Positions 47,911-59,899 of a stretch of DNA of 64,000 nt are shown piece after piece. The translations under genes and the position numbers were made by a program. Each line of letters begins with the position of its first letter. Position 1 is the first letter of the stretch. Origin of the DNA: Pristionchus mayeri (taxonomy: Eukaryota; Nematoda; Chromadorea; Rhabditida; Neodiplogasteridae); the NCBI GenBank assembly GCA_036245805.1, contig BTRK01000001.1, positions 29,767,087 to 29,831,086 on the forward strand, read 5' to 3'. The notes under the pieces were generated by a model. It was not told where the DNA came from, did no database searches, and saw only the letters and a list, made by a program, of their open reading frames with translations.

Positions 47911-50900
47911 TTAGCTATTTCGAGATGATTTAGTTTTTCCATTCTTGCTCATATCCTGAGTCGTTTGAAGTGAGGGAATCGATGCGGCGATCGGCAGAGT
48001 TCCGATGAAGTAATCACTGCATCTGCGATCCTTCCTTAACAGTGAAAGTTAAAGGGTAAACGGAAGCACGCCAAGTGTTTTCATCCGTCCAAAGTCGACT
48101 ACGCTATTTGAGGCAGTGTTGTGAGGCCAAATCATGAGTTTGAATATAACAACTTACAGTTTCTATAGTTGCTCACCTCATTGATGCCTTTTTCGTCCAC
48201 TTGTTTGTTCTAGGATTGTACATACGGACTGTGCTCGTGTAGCCATCGAACGCGAAAAGTTTTCCACAAGAAACGGTTAGTGTCGGATAGCCTCTGAATT
48301 TTATTTGTGAATTTAAAACTGTCGTCATTACCTGTGTGGAAGACTTTTCACTGTAGTCCATGAGTCAGTTGCCGGGTTATATCTCTCGACGCTTTTAAAT
48401 TCATCATCCCCATTCGTTCTAAAAAATATAATTTTTCTAATTGGACCGTAGTATTTTCATCATTAATAAATTTTTAGACTGTCAATAAGTATTCGTTCAA
48501 AAGCGAAACTCACCCTCCAGCGACATAAATGTTCCCATCCAGCACAGCAGCACTCGCTGCCCATCGTCTAGTTTTCATCGGCGCGATTGGAGTCCAGCTA
48601 TTGAAAGTTGCAATTTGGGAGCACACTCTCGCAGCAAGAAAACATCAAATATGGATGAAAATTAAATCACCAGTCAGTATCAGGGTCGTAGTATTCCCCA
48701 CATTTCAAAATGATGCTTGGACTGTACTGATTTCCACCAATTACTGAAAATAAGAAGGTTATAAATGTATTGATTTTTGGAAATAAATCGTGTATTGCCT
48801 ACTATTTGTATTTATGTGTGTACTAGTCAAGAATCATGTGAGGATATCAAGATTCACAATTTGAAATTTTAAAAAAATATATTTTTTAGGGGATGAAACG
48901 TTAATTTGATACCGTATAGATTTCCATCATAAACTCATGAAGCTGCGTAATTACGAGGCATAGTCATCGGTTTCGATGTAGACCACTCTGTCAGAATTAA
49001 TATGCTATTATAGTTATTCATTAACTTCAATACATAGGATCGTTGAGATGTTCCACGACGGAATCGGTAACAAATAATTGGTGTATCTCCTTTCCCTTAT
49101 TGTGCGTTACTTTCAGAAGTAATATCGGTCTTTCGGCGCGCACAGCCCTCCGGCAGTTAGCGGTATCCAATAAATAGTATGCTCTTGAATTGCTCCTATA
49201 GATATGAAAATCAGAACTAGTACTTCCTGATGAAGTATCGAAGACTTCAACTGTAGAGCATGCATCATTACTTCCTCTGGGACAGCCACCAGCAACAATT
49301 CTACAATTTTTAACATTTGATAATTGTTAAAAAGTTAAAAATAAAAACGTACATTTTCCCGTCCAGAACACCTATGGCAATATTAGACCTTTCAGTGATC
49401 ATATCGGCAATCTGAATCAAAAACATAATATTAATATGAGTAAAATATATAATAAAATTAAGTCCAACAATCAAACATGCCGAGTGCCATTCATTTGTTG
49501 TACAATCATAATACTTGCTTCGATTTTTCCCAATGACATAAATCTACAATAAAATGTGTTATTACAAATGTGTTATTACAAATGATATCTTTGTAAGAGC
49601 AAGCGTCAATTAAAAGGTAGCTCACTTTGTTGTCAACAACAGTATGTCCGTGAGAGGAGCACTCCTCTTGTTCAAGGTCCAGGCAACCTAGAATATATAT
49701 TTTCTATATTATTCGGTTCAGCAGAACATAATTGTCCAACTGTCAGTTATCGGATTATACAGCGTCATGCTTGCATGTGTCTTCACATTTTTTGTCGGAA
49801 ACATTCCTAAACATATGACTTGGACATTTTCCAGAATGAGAATTTTGATGATACCAATCGAGTAGATCAATGATTGAGCGTCCTCGCACAATCTCTTTGT
49901 TGTTTTGAACGACTTGGACTCGTTTTGTGAATTATTACTTATTATAAGATCCTAAATAATAAACATGAACTGATAAGCACAACAATAAATTATAGCAAAC
50001 CTATAGCTATAGCTAAACTATTAAGCATTAATATATCCACATTTGCATTACCTTTGCTTCATCAAGGATAGCTGGATTGAGAAGGGTCCATCGAACACAT
50101 TTCAGCAATCTAAACGACAATTTGATTTGATTTATAAAAAAAGAGTTTCGTTGGGTTCTATTTTTTATGGTTCTGCAATAAACTTAAAATGCTCACGCAC
50201 CTCAGTGCAAATTGCTTTCTGCTACACTTGTTTTCAATCCATCGATTAAGTGCTTCGAATACCTTAATACGCGAGTAAACAGTCATTCTCTAGTTATTTC
50301 CCAATTCTATACCTGCGTTTCATCATCAACATAGATGGAATCTCTCAGAAGGATAAACTCCAGATCATCAGATGATAGTTCCATAAAGTCTTCAGTTTTT
50401 ATTCATGCTGATGCGGTCGACCATAAACAGAGCGCATTCGTCCACAACGGGGAGCTGAAGTTAACAAACTATAGTGTACAGCAGCGAGATTGTGTCACTG
50501 TTATCCGTGTTATTTGCTGTTATGTTTCGATTGATCCGACAGAGAAAGTGAACAGATTACAGCTGAATCAATGGAGGGCTTACCATATGAAGAAAATTGG
50601 CGGAAATCAAAATATCCTGGACGGTCTCTTCCGTTATTCTCAATTTTCCAGTGTAGGCGTAGCTCAGAAGACTTTCAAAGGTACATGCGTCGGTTACTGT
50701 CAAAATATTGGTTAAGGAATACAACATTCGGTACGTACCACACATGGTCGATAGATTGATCTCTCCTGATGCGCACTCCGTCATGTTCGAGTTGAACAGT
50801 GCGTGAAAGAACGGGATTTGAGCTCCAAGAAGTTCCTTTAATTGTTAACAGTAACATTAGACGAAAATCAAAATCGGGTTCGAGAGTTTGTTTCAGGGGG

Positions 50901-51528
50901 GGGGGGTGGGGTTAGAACCGGTAATTGTAAAATCCTCCAGATGCAAAAATTCCAAAAAAAGCTCCAAATTAGTAATTAAGTTCGAAAATATAGAATCTAA
51001 ATCGGCCAGTTCTAAACAATCTCATATGCTCTTTGTTTTACCTTATGCGCTCTCAAACTCTTATCTCCGACTTTGATCGTCACATCGTTTGGTTTGCGCT
51101 CGAAGCCTTCCCATTCCTGAATTTAATAAAAAGCATACTAATATAATTGAAAATAAGATATGTGAATTATAATAACCTCTGGCACTGCGTGATTGACTAT
51201 CACGTTGACCGGAAGATTCAGTGGGGTACTGAGCGGAATTTGAACACCTGGAAACAAGAGCGTCAATAAGAAATGAATGTGATAACACGTGTATCGCGAG
51301 TCGTTGGATGAAAAACGGACGACCCGGGAACATTTTCCAAAAAGTTGTCCCCGTTCTCGCCTGTCTTGTAGAGCGAGGATACCCAGGAGAGAGTAATTCG
51401 AAAAATATAGGTCATTGGTGCCAGAGCCGGCATTTAGGAATTTTCCGGTTTTGCAACTGGTCATACTGTATCTCAGCTTTCAAGCAAGCTAGAGAGATGG
51501 CAGAGGGCTCAAAATGTGCGAAAAATTA

Positions 51529-51650
51529 TCCCGAGGCACTCGCTGTTAAGGGATGCCCGCCACCGCAATGCCAGTAACGGAGGATGATTTGATAAACGCT
51601 ATGATGGCTATTTTTAGTGTGACACTGCTCAAGAAGGGGTATTGGGTGCA
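51529..51650 (+). pseudogene. Inverted copy of the PMP3 gene 3' end
   Basis: Positions 51,531-51,583 encode EALAVKGCPPPQCQ and a stop, the last residues of the PMP3-like gene at 56,648-57,234 in the opposite orientation, with Y to C in the third-last codon. The homology runs on through the 3' flank (complement of about 56,585-56,650). The copy lies inside the F1 composite element, so the element appears to have captured a gene fragment. Confidence 0.8.
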
Positions 51651-52937
51651 AATATATTCAAAAACATCAAAAACAACATTATAAGTTGTTCCCCAATAGC
51701 TATACCACTTTCATTGGTCAAAAATTACAGTATGACCTAAATTTCAAAAATCGATTTTTTGGCCCTCAACAACCTATCGGATGGGTGCTATTGCACTAAC
51801 TCGGTTCAACGTAACGTGGCTTCAACGTAGCTCATTTCTTCCCAACTTCAAGGCTCTACAGCGCGCTTCAACGAAACGATAGAAGCTCACTTTCAACAGA
51901 TAAAATGATCAGCACATCGAGCTATACATTTCCAGCTAAAATTCGGGTCGCTATGTCTACATTTGCCTAAAGTACAGTTTCGAGCTTTTCTTTAAATTCC
52001 TCAGATGAAAAATCGTATTTATTGGTGCCCACCTTCTTTGAGACATTTCCAGGGATGTTCCTAGGTTACGTGGAACCGAGTTAGTGCAATAGCACCTATC
52101 CGTTAGGTTGTTGAGGGCCAAAAAATCGATTTTTGAAATTTAGGTCATACTGTAATTTTTGACCAATGAAAGTGGTATAGCTATTGGGGAAACAACTTAT
52201 AATGTTGTTTTTGATGTTTTTGAATGTATTTGCACCCAATAGTGGCCAATTAGAGCTCTGAAAGTATTGCTGACATGGACCGATTTCGGGGTCACCGTAC
52301 AAAAAGTTAGCGCACTTTTTTTCCCCTTCTCGATTTGGCTGATTTTTGGGCACGAGATAGCCACCCATAGGCACTATCAATTTCGCACTAGACCCCAATA
52401 CTTTTTTCCGATTTCCAAAATTACGTCACTTTTGGTGCACCCGACCGCCCCGCACCAGGGTGAGGTCGAGGAATGATGACGTCAACATCGATGTTGTAGC
52501 TCATGATGGTAACTTTCTTTTGAAACAAAGAACTACCTGCTATCTCAATTTTAAACAAAGTTATGCTCATTTAAGTGAGCGCGATTTGACCTTCGAAAAG
52601 TGATAGTACCAAGTTTGGCCTTCTGAATCTCGTTGACGACCGATATCGGAATTCTGACGACGCAGTTTGAAAGAGCATCATTCAAAGTACTTCACACTAA
52701 AATTTCAGCCTGATAGGACTAATTTGAATTCACCGCCGCTGAGTGCTCGATTCTCTCGCGATTCCTCTCGCACAAACTTGAGAGAAATTGAGGATGGAAA
52801 ATCGATTTTTTTAAACTTCATCGAAATTTGGGTTTTGAAGGAGAAACTTATTCATCTGTCCCAGAAGCATCTTAAATATGAAATAGTTGTTACTATATTG
52901 CAAACTACGGTGACATGGATTGATTTCATTCTGAATA

Positions 52938-54181
52938 TTGGGGTGTCCGGAAAGTTCGTATAATTTTTTGTTTTTATGTTTTATTCAATGCTTTACAATT
53001 CTCAGTGACCAATGTATGCCCCCTTCTTTCTCACTACCTCCCTCCAGCGATTGGGCAGGGTCTCGATTCCTCTCTTCCAGAATGCGGGTTTCTTCGAGAC
53101 CGCCCAGTTCACGAAAGCCCTCACAACTTCATCTCGATTCTTGAACTTCTTTCCTTTGCAGAAGTCAGAGAGAGAGCGGAAGCAGTGGTAGTCGCATGGG
53201 GAGAGATCCGGGGAATACGGTGGATGGGGACTCCTCTCGATCTTCAGCTCGTCCATTTTCTTCTGGGTCATCTTCGCTCGATGTGGGCGAGCATTGTCCA
53301 TCAGAAGAAGAATTTTGCCCTGGTTCAGGAGTCTGGGAGGGACTCTGATCTGCGACATCTTCCAGTTGTTCAGAGAAGAGGTCGGCATTGATGTTGGTGC
53401 CAGGGGCGAGGATCTCCCAGTAGATGGGACCGAGCACTGAGAAGAAGAAGCAGATGAGTTCCTTCTTTCCGTGCTCTTCCTTCTTCGGGACGGGCGTGGG
53501 CTTCTCATCTGCATCCACCCATTGCAGTCTCCTCACAGGGTTATCGTACGTGATCCACTTCTCATCTGTAGCAATGATGGAATTGACCCATCGAAGATTG
53601 GATCTACGATGGAGTAATTCCCGACAGACTTGAACACGATTTTTCAGCTGCTCGGGGGAGAGGTCATGGGGGAATCACTTGTGGGAGTTTCGGCTTCTTC
53701 CCAGATCGATGGAGGATATCGGACACCGTTGATCTGGGAGTACCGGTATCCTTCTTCAACTCACGCACACTGGCCATGGGCTTGCGCTTCAGTGTGCGGA
53801 GCACGAGAGGCTGATCGAGGGAGGGAGGGCGTCCAGAGAAGGGTTGATCATCGAGACCAAACTCCCCTTTCTTGAAGCGGGAGAACCACTTATAGCAGAA
53901 GGGTATGGAGGGGGCGTCAGCTCCTTCCGACTGGGCCAGGGCAGAGTGGGCCTCCTTCACGGATCGGCCAAGGCGGTAGTAATGAAATAAAACTGCTCGG
54001 AGGTAGAGATGGGAGTCCATCACAAGAATCAATGTAGCAACTAGGAGTCTGATTATATCCTCTCACTACTCAACGTCAGAATGATGCAATACATTGTTGA
54101 CAAACAGATTACGCAATCACTGCATTTGATCGCGAACTGACTTTTTTCCGAAGCAGTATACGAACTTTCCGGACACCCCAA
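52938..54181. mobile_element. Mariner element copy 2
   Basis: 1,244 bases with inverted ends TTGGGGTGTCCGGAAAGTTC and its complement, flanked by TA at 52,936 and 54,182. Closely similar to copy 1, with no large deletions. Confidence 0.92.
53002..54032 (-). pseudogene. Mariner transposase, frameshifted
   Basis: Homologous to the copy 1 transposase, with the DNA-binding half (PRSTVSDILHRSG) and catalytic half (MDNARPH, SPDLSPCDYH) in different frames. An extra G in a G-run near 53,666-53,671 shifts the frame before LSPEQ. A second one-base gain near 53,350 (ATCTGCGAC against ATCGCGAC) shifts it again. The C terminus (WREVVRKKGAYIGH) is intact here, which shows that copy 1's earlier stop is a mutation. 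Not able to make full-length transposase. Confidence 0.85.
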
Positions 54182-54718
54182 TATTTATCATATGACTACG
54201 TTTGTCTCGGAATATTGAGTTTGAAGGCACCGATAATTCCTTCGCCAATATTTTTCCTATAAGTATGAAGGATTGTTCTTTCATATTACGCAATAAAAAT
54301 CCATTGAAAGTTCCCTGCGTGATGGTGAAAACAATTATTTTAAGATTTTGAATTCGGTTTCGAGGAAATAGAATTTTCATTTTTTGTTCCAGTGAAAAGC
54401 TATCAACATAAAAGTTGCGGGAAATAATTTTTCGCACATTTTGAGCCCTCTGCCATCTCTCTAGCTTGCTTGGAAGCTGAGATACAGTATGACCAGGTGC
54501 AAAACCGGAAAATTCCTAAATTCCGGCTCTGGCACCAATGACCTATATTTTTCGAATTATCCTCTCCTGGGTATTCTCCCACTACACAATAGGCGAGAAT
54601 GGGGACAACTTTTTGGAAAATGTTCCCGCACACCTCCACTGACTCATGATACATGTGATAAATATACACAGTCTAGGTTTTGCTTACCGCATGTCTTGAA
54701 GACTAGATCAGACGTCAT

Positions 54719-55117
54719 GTTCGACCACCTACACTCGTAGTTAAACTGAAACAGAATTTATCATATGACGAGCGGTTCTCATAACGGCAATATATTTGTT
54801 CCCTCGACTCCTGAGCCAATGTCAGCTATTTAAGAGATTAGTAGACTATGGGATAAAACAAATATTGTGCGATAATAATCAAGTGAATACTGGAAAAGTA
54901 AGGGAGAAAACTTGCAGAAAAAGGTATAATATGAATGCATTATTTGTGAAGGAGACTCACATTTCTCCGCGGGGTCTTATTGTGAAGAAGATGAAACTTA
55001 ACCAGAGGGGACACTGGGTGCGAATACTGGAGCCAAACACTAATGATGTAGACGCTTAGTTGCTTATTTCGAAAATAAATTATTGCCTGATACTTGAATA
55101 CACTTGTTGATAAACTA
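54719..55117. other. Region upstream of gene D with the conserved block
   Basis: Holds the fourth copy of the rightward conserved block at about 54,962-55,058 (SPRGLIVKKMKLNQRGHWVRILE, shown in two parts here: SPRGLIVKK and MKLNQRGHWVRILE). It probably includes gene D's promoter. No independent gene can be supported. Confidence 0.45.
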
Positions 55118-56362
55118 TTAGGTTGGTCGGAAAGTCTTTGTCCATGGGTTTGTTCTTACACTGCTCGTCGCTAGTGCACTTTGGCGTTCCCTCGTTCCTA
55201 GTGAATGACAATCAGTGAAGGGCCTTTATGGTTAACCAATCCCCATTTATTTCCCTTAAACTACGCTTTAGTAGAGCAACAATATATGTTCCTGGTGCCA
55301 CCCACTTCCGCCATGTTCTGCTTTACATCTTTATATCCTAAACCACGATGGACGATTCGGAGCTCCTACTGAAGAATGTTTATGAAGCACGTGCCCCCTT
55401 TACACCACCTTAAGGAATTGGTTCCGTCGCTTCGAAGAATTTTCTTCTGGGTCATCTTCGCTCGATGTGGGCGAGCATTGTCCATCAGAAGAAGAATTTT
55501 GCCCTGGTTCAGGAGTCTGGGAGGGACTCTGATCGCGACATCTTCCAGTTGTTCAGAGAAGAGGTCGGCATTGATGCTGGTGCCAGGGGCGAGGATCTCC
55601 CAGGAGATGGGACCGAGCACTGAGAAGAAGAAGCAGAGGAGTTCCTTCTTTCCGTGCTCTTCCTTCTTCGGGACGGGCGTGGGCTTCTCATCTGCATCCA
55701 CCCATTGCAGTCTCCTCACAGGGTTATCGTACGTGATCCACTTCTCATCTGTAGCGATGATGGAATTGACCCATCGAAGATTGGATCTACGATGGGGTAA
55801 TTCCCGACAGACTTGAACACGATTTTTCAGCTGCTCGGGGGAGAGGTCATGGGGGAATCACTTGTGGGAGTTTCGGCTTCTTCCCAGATCGATGGAGGAT
55901 ATCGGACACCGTTGATCTGGGAGTACCGGTATCCTTCTTCAACTCACGCACACTGGCCATGGGCTTGCGCTTCAGTGTGCGGAGCACGAGAGGCTGATCG
56001 AGGGAGGGAGGGCGTCCAGAGAAGGGTTGATCATCGAGACCAAACTCCCCTTTCTTGAAGCGGGAGAACCACTTATAGCAGAAGGGTATGGAGGGCGTCA
56101 GCTCCTTCCGACTGGGCCAGGGCAGAGTGGGCCTCCTTCACGGATCGGCCAAGACGGTAGTAATGAAGTAAAACTGCTCGGAGGTAGAGATGGGAGTCCA
56201 TCACAAGAATCAATGTAGCAACTAGGAGACTGATTAAATCCTCTCACTACTCAACGTCAGAATGATTCAATACATTGTTGACAAACAGATTGCGCAATCA
56301 CTGAATTTTATCGCGAACTGACTTTTTTCCGAAGCATTATACGAACTTTCCGGACACCCCAA
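55118..56362. mobile_element. Chimeric mariner: left end of one family, right part of another
   Basis: The left terminus is TTAGGTTGGTCGGAAAGTCT, a different mariner family, with a rightward start of transposase (MDDSELLLKNVYEARAP at about 55,350, then TLRNWFRRFEEF in the next frame). At about 55,438 the sequence switches to the copy 1/2 family in the opposite orientation and continues to its right end at 56,362, flanked by TA. The leftward transposase part carries the same extra G near 55,850 as copy 2. The mosaic arose by insertion with truncation or by template switching. Confidence 0.8.
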
Positions 56363-56647
56363 TATATACGTTTCATAGATGTAAACGTTGCCTGATCAGC
56401 ATACACAGACGCGCATGTGTCAGAACTGAGAGGCGAGTGATAACGGTTAGGCAATCAAACAAGAGGTTACATCGATTGGGCATTCACTCCGGTTTTCCCT
56501 CACATACCCTTTATGAGGAAACGGTCAAAAATACAACATCGCGTAATCATTTATCATTGAAAATAGTGCTGACAACACGATTTTACCCCTTCTTGAGCAG
56601 TGTCACACTAAAAATAGCCATCATAGCGTTTATCAAATCATCCTCCG

Positions 56648-57234
56648 TTACTGGTATTGCGGTGGCGGGCATCCCTTAACAGCGAGTGCCTCGGGACTCA
56701 TGGGGACCGCCGTGCCCTGGGCGTAGGGTGGTTGGACGACGTAGGGTGGGTAGGTCACAGGAGCAGGCGTCGTGTTGTTGACGACGACAACGGACGTCGA
56801 TGGAGGGGCAGCGGGATGGACGTGCACGACGGTGGAGGGGCGGTCGTCGCGATTCTTGGTTAGTATGACCACCCACGCGTGGATCAGACCTGAGCGGGGT
56901 GAAAATTGTAAGCATATATTGTGTGATTGCTATTAGAGCTCATCACGACTTATTTACTGCACCATGAAAGCTGGGAAAAGAAATGGAAGCAATTGGCACT
57001 TGTCTAGAGATAAAAAATCAAACCGGGGAAGTAGAAGAGGATGGTGAGAAGGAGGTTGATGCACATGTCGCAGCCGCAGCCCATATGGAACCCCACAGCG
57101 AGCGGCTGCATTTTGATGTTTTCAAATAGGAATACAAATTATTTTATTTAGTAATTTTTTTGTAATTTAGAAACATTTACCGGGCACCAGAGAGCCAAAA
57201 ACAAGAGACAGCATGTGCAGCAACCGCTGGTCAT
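56648..57234 (-). CDS. PMP3/UPF0057 family small membrane protein with Pro-rich tail
   Basis: Three exons, 57234-57181, 57105-57024, 56889-56648, in one frame of 125 residues. The first 55 residues are the PMP3/UPF0057 core: helix one (CCLLFLALWCPPLAVGF), a short HMGCGCDMC turn, then helix two (NLLLTILFYFPGLIHAW). A 70-residue C-terminal tail rich in Pro, Val and Thr follows (TTPAPVTYPPYVVQPPY), longer than in yeast or plant members but seen in nematode relatives. Known family members are plasma membrane proteins linked to ion balance and stress. Splice sites: acceptor ATGCAG for exon 2, acceptor CGCTCAG for exon 3. A copy of the last exon end sits at 51,531. Confidence 0.88.
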
Positions 57235-57971
57235 GTTGAATTCTGCAAAAGACGCTTGAAGTTCTAAGAAATATGGGAAATAGTATTCCAAATATCGAAT
57301 CGCAACTGAACGTGGATAGATGATAAGAGTTTGCCCACAACTGAGAGGGTTCGTGAGCGAGGGGTTAGTTTTTATAGCTTCGATGGCTTTCCAACACGGT
57401 GATTCAACAGGCAAACACCGGTAAATTTAACTACTCCGTGGAGGGAAAATTTATCTCGGCATGAAACTGGACACAGATCAATATATAATTTCGAAATGAA
57501 TTAGTTAGATTTCTAGGAAATAATTTGAGACGTACATATTACAACACAACTATGATGATTTGTTAGGAAATTATAATGTATTTGAATAGTGAAAGCACGA
57601 GTTGGGAACACTTACCGGACACCAGAGAGGGAGGATCTAACATGATGCCACCCTTACCGCTCATTTTTCATAGGTAATTCTCGGGGAGGGGGCTCTAGAA
57701 AAATAGACACATTTTCGAACTTATTTTCTGATCTACACATTTTTTATCTACATTTAAACACGGTTTATTAATATATTTTTGTGATCCCTAAACCACTTTT
57801 ACGTCAGGTTTGTTCTCCTTCAGAATGCCACATAGCAGCGCAGCCAAAGGGGACGCCGATTCAAATAGTGGCAATATCCGATGACAATGGAAGAACACGT
57901 CTTTCTATTAGATATTATTTGTCACCGTCTCAACCACCAGCGTTTGCTTCTCTATTCACTGCTCATTCAGG
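57235..57971. other. Spacer with an exon 1-like duplicate of the PMP3 gene
   Basis: On the minus strand near 57,614-57,650 the sequence CCCTCTCTGGTGTCCG followed by a GTAAG donor resembles the end of PMP3 exon 1 (GGCTCTCTGGTGCCCG then GTAAAT). It has an ATG in the same region but a different reading frame (MLDPPSLVS). It could be an alternative first exon or a decayed duplicate. The remainder is without a gene. Confidence 0.4.
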
Positions 57972-59899
57972 ATGACTTTGACAACAAACTCGAGTGCACC
58001 GGTATTCAAGACTTGCGGTAAGTTTCAAAGTCTTGACCCAAAATTCAATTATTTGTTTCGCTAATTTTAAGGTGTTGAAATCCCCCTGTGCGGACAGAAC
58101 TTGCCTGAGAGTATCATCATCTTTCACACTTTTCCAGAGGTTTGCAAAGAAAAAATGTAGGGGGCCTAACCATAACTTCAAAATATGACAGTATTGTGCT
58201 GAACAGGTTCTGCTTAGTGGCGAGAAGACAAATTGTGATGTGACAATTTGTATCGGCGAAAGGAAGCTGTGCATGAACAAGGTGAGAGAAAGTTTTACTG
58301 TTCCTTTCGACATTCGAATATCTTCAGGATCTCCTCTGCGCCCGAATTCCCTACTTTCATGCGCTGTTCCATTCTGATATGGATGATTGTCGTTCGGGAG
58401 AGATAAAACTCTTCTCAGACCTTTGCCGTTCGTTCGAAATGTATTTACAGTTCAGAAATTGTCTATTCAGAGTTCGACAGTGCAACAATAGAATCACTTC
58501 TTGATTATGCTCACACAAGGCGCATAGAGATCTTCGAATGGAACGTTCAGGAAGTAATGATGGGAGCGATATACTTCCAAATGGTGCGGTGTTTTGTAAT
58601 TCTAAGACATGACACACAATAGTTTCCATTTTCATTTAGGACTTGGTTGTGAACGAGTGTGCTCGATTCTTGAGAAAACGTCTCAATATCGAAAATGCTA
58701 TTCCGATGCTTCTCTTCTGTCGATCTATCGAATATAGCAGGATTGAGGACTACATTCTCCGATATTTGGATGTAAATGAGTGAGAGAGAACTATGTGTAA
58801 AAATATTTTAGAAAAACTTCTTTCTCATCTCTCGTACCGCTGACTTCCTTATGCTTTCTATCGATGATCTCGAAATGATCATCAAGAGAGATTCACTAAA
58901 TGTCGATTCTGAGAAACAGGTAGGTCAACATCGATTCGACGTGTTTACTAATTGCACATCTAATTACTCCGTTTAGGTATTCGAGGTTGTAACTCGGTGG
59001 ATTGAGAATGATGTTGAGCGAAAACAGTATGGCATAAGGTTTGTGAAAATATTTTTCATAGTGCGCGTTTCAAAATAATAAATACTTTCTGCAGACTTTT
59101 ATTATGTATTCGCTGTACTCGCCTCTCTTTATCGTTCTTATATGAAGCAATAGAGCAGACGAGCTGGACAATGCATGCTCCAGTTTGCCAGTATCTTCTA
59201 CACAACGCGAAGGTTTGCGATTTTTTAAACTTTAAAATACGATTAATTTAATTTTCAGAAATACATGAATAGTGATGCAAATCGAAGACCGCTTACGCCT
59301 TTCAACACAGCAGGAAGAGTTTGTGATGAGGCGCATCGATTGATATTCGCATTAGGTACGCGAGAATGTTTCATTAATTCAGGGATAATATTTTTCAGGA
59401 TATCGGTCGATGCATATTTATGACCCTATTACGAACAAGTGGACAAGTGAGTGTTTCCAATTTAATATATTTAAAGCGCATGTTAGGAGCTTGAAAGTTG
59501 TATATTATTAGTCCAACAATGTCCTTTTTGCATATTTCATTACAAATAATTGAAATTTTTATGAGAACTCATGTTTTTATATTTCAGAATGCGGGAAAGC
59601 GAAGACCATATCCGCCCTTGCTCAATCTGCAGTTGTCGATGAAAAAGTTAGTTTTAACTACTAAAATCAAAACAAAAATAAATCAAAATGTTACCTTTCA
59701 AATATATTGCATGTTTGAAAACGATTCAAAAACGCACCACGATGTGTTTGACACCGACACAAATACTTGGCATACGGTATGAAATATTTTTTTCACGATT
59801 CAGAAATGTGAACAATCTAAAGTTAATTATTAAAAAACTCTTCGAACATTTTTCCGCGATTTTTCTCCTGTGTTTCTACATACTCCAATGTTTTCACTA

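Larger units (their letters stand above)
51270..54662. mobile_element. Composite fold-back element, family F1, copy 3, in gene D intron 1
   Basis: Outer ends (51,270-51,530 and 54,410-54,662) are inverted F1 ends with GGGAACATTTTCC and CCAGAGCCGGCATTTAGG. Inside, 51,650-51,830 pairs with 52,060-52,250. The block 51,850-52,780 is a diverged copy of the arm of the DUF229 giant palindrome (CCCGCACCAGGGTGAGGT is shared). A mariner (52,938-54,181) has landed in the right part. Near the left end is a copied piece of the PMP3 gene. A mosaic of at least four repeat sources. Confidence 0.75.
47911..54718 (-). pseudogene. BTB-BACK-Kelch gene D, decayed, with a 3.4-kb first intron
   Basis: Exon 1 (54718-54688, MTSDLVFKTC) is separated from exon 2 (51248-51178, LNLPVNVIVNHAVPE) by a fold-back element. 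BTB exons 3-5 (51117-50741, then 50697-50586) are intact. Lesions: a deletion of roughly 130 bases fuses the start of the first BACK exon to the next one out of frame near 50,410. The exon at 50,112-50,053 has lost its middle. A Kelch exon near 48,955-49,010 carries TGA where gene B has TGC of SCVLDGKLYG. Later Kelch exons (WTPIAPMKTRRWAAS, VRMYNPRTNKW) remain open to the stop at 47,911. Exon 13 uses a GC donor (gcatgt). Inferred non-functional. Confidence 0.78.

Noticed and set aside
51308..51577. 89-codon frame ending in EALAVKGCPPPQCQ as a gene
   Set aside because: Only the last 14 codons are gene-derived (copied PMP3 end). The rest is F1 element terminus, with the same frame recurring at 54,403-54,669 on the other strand.
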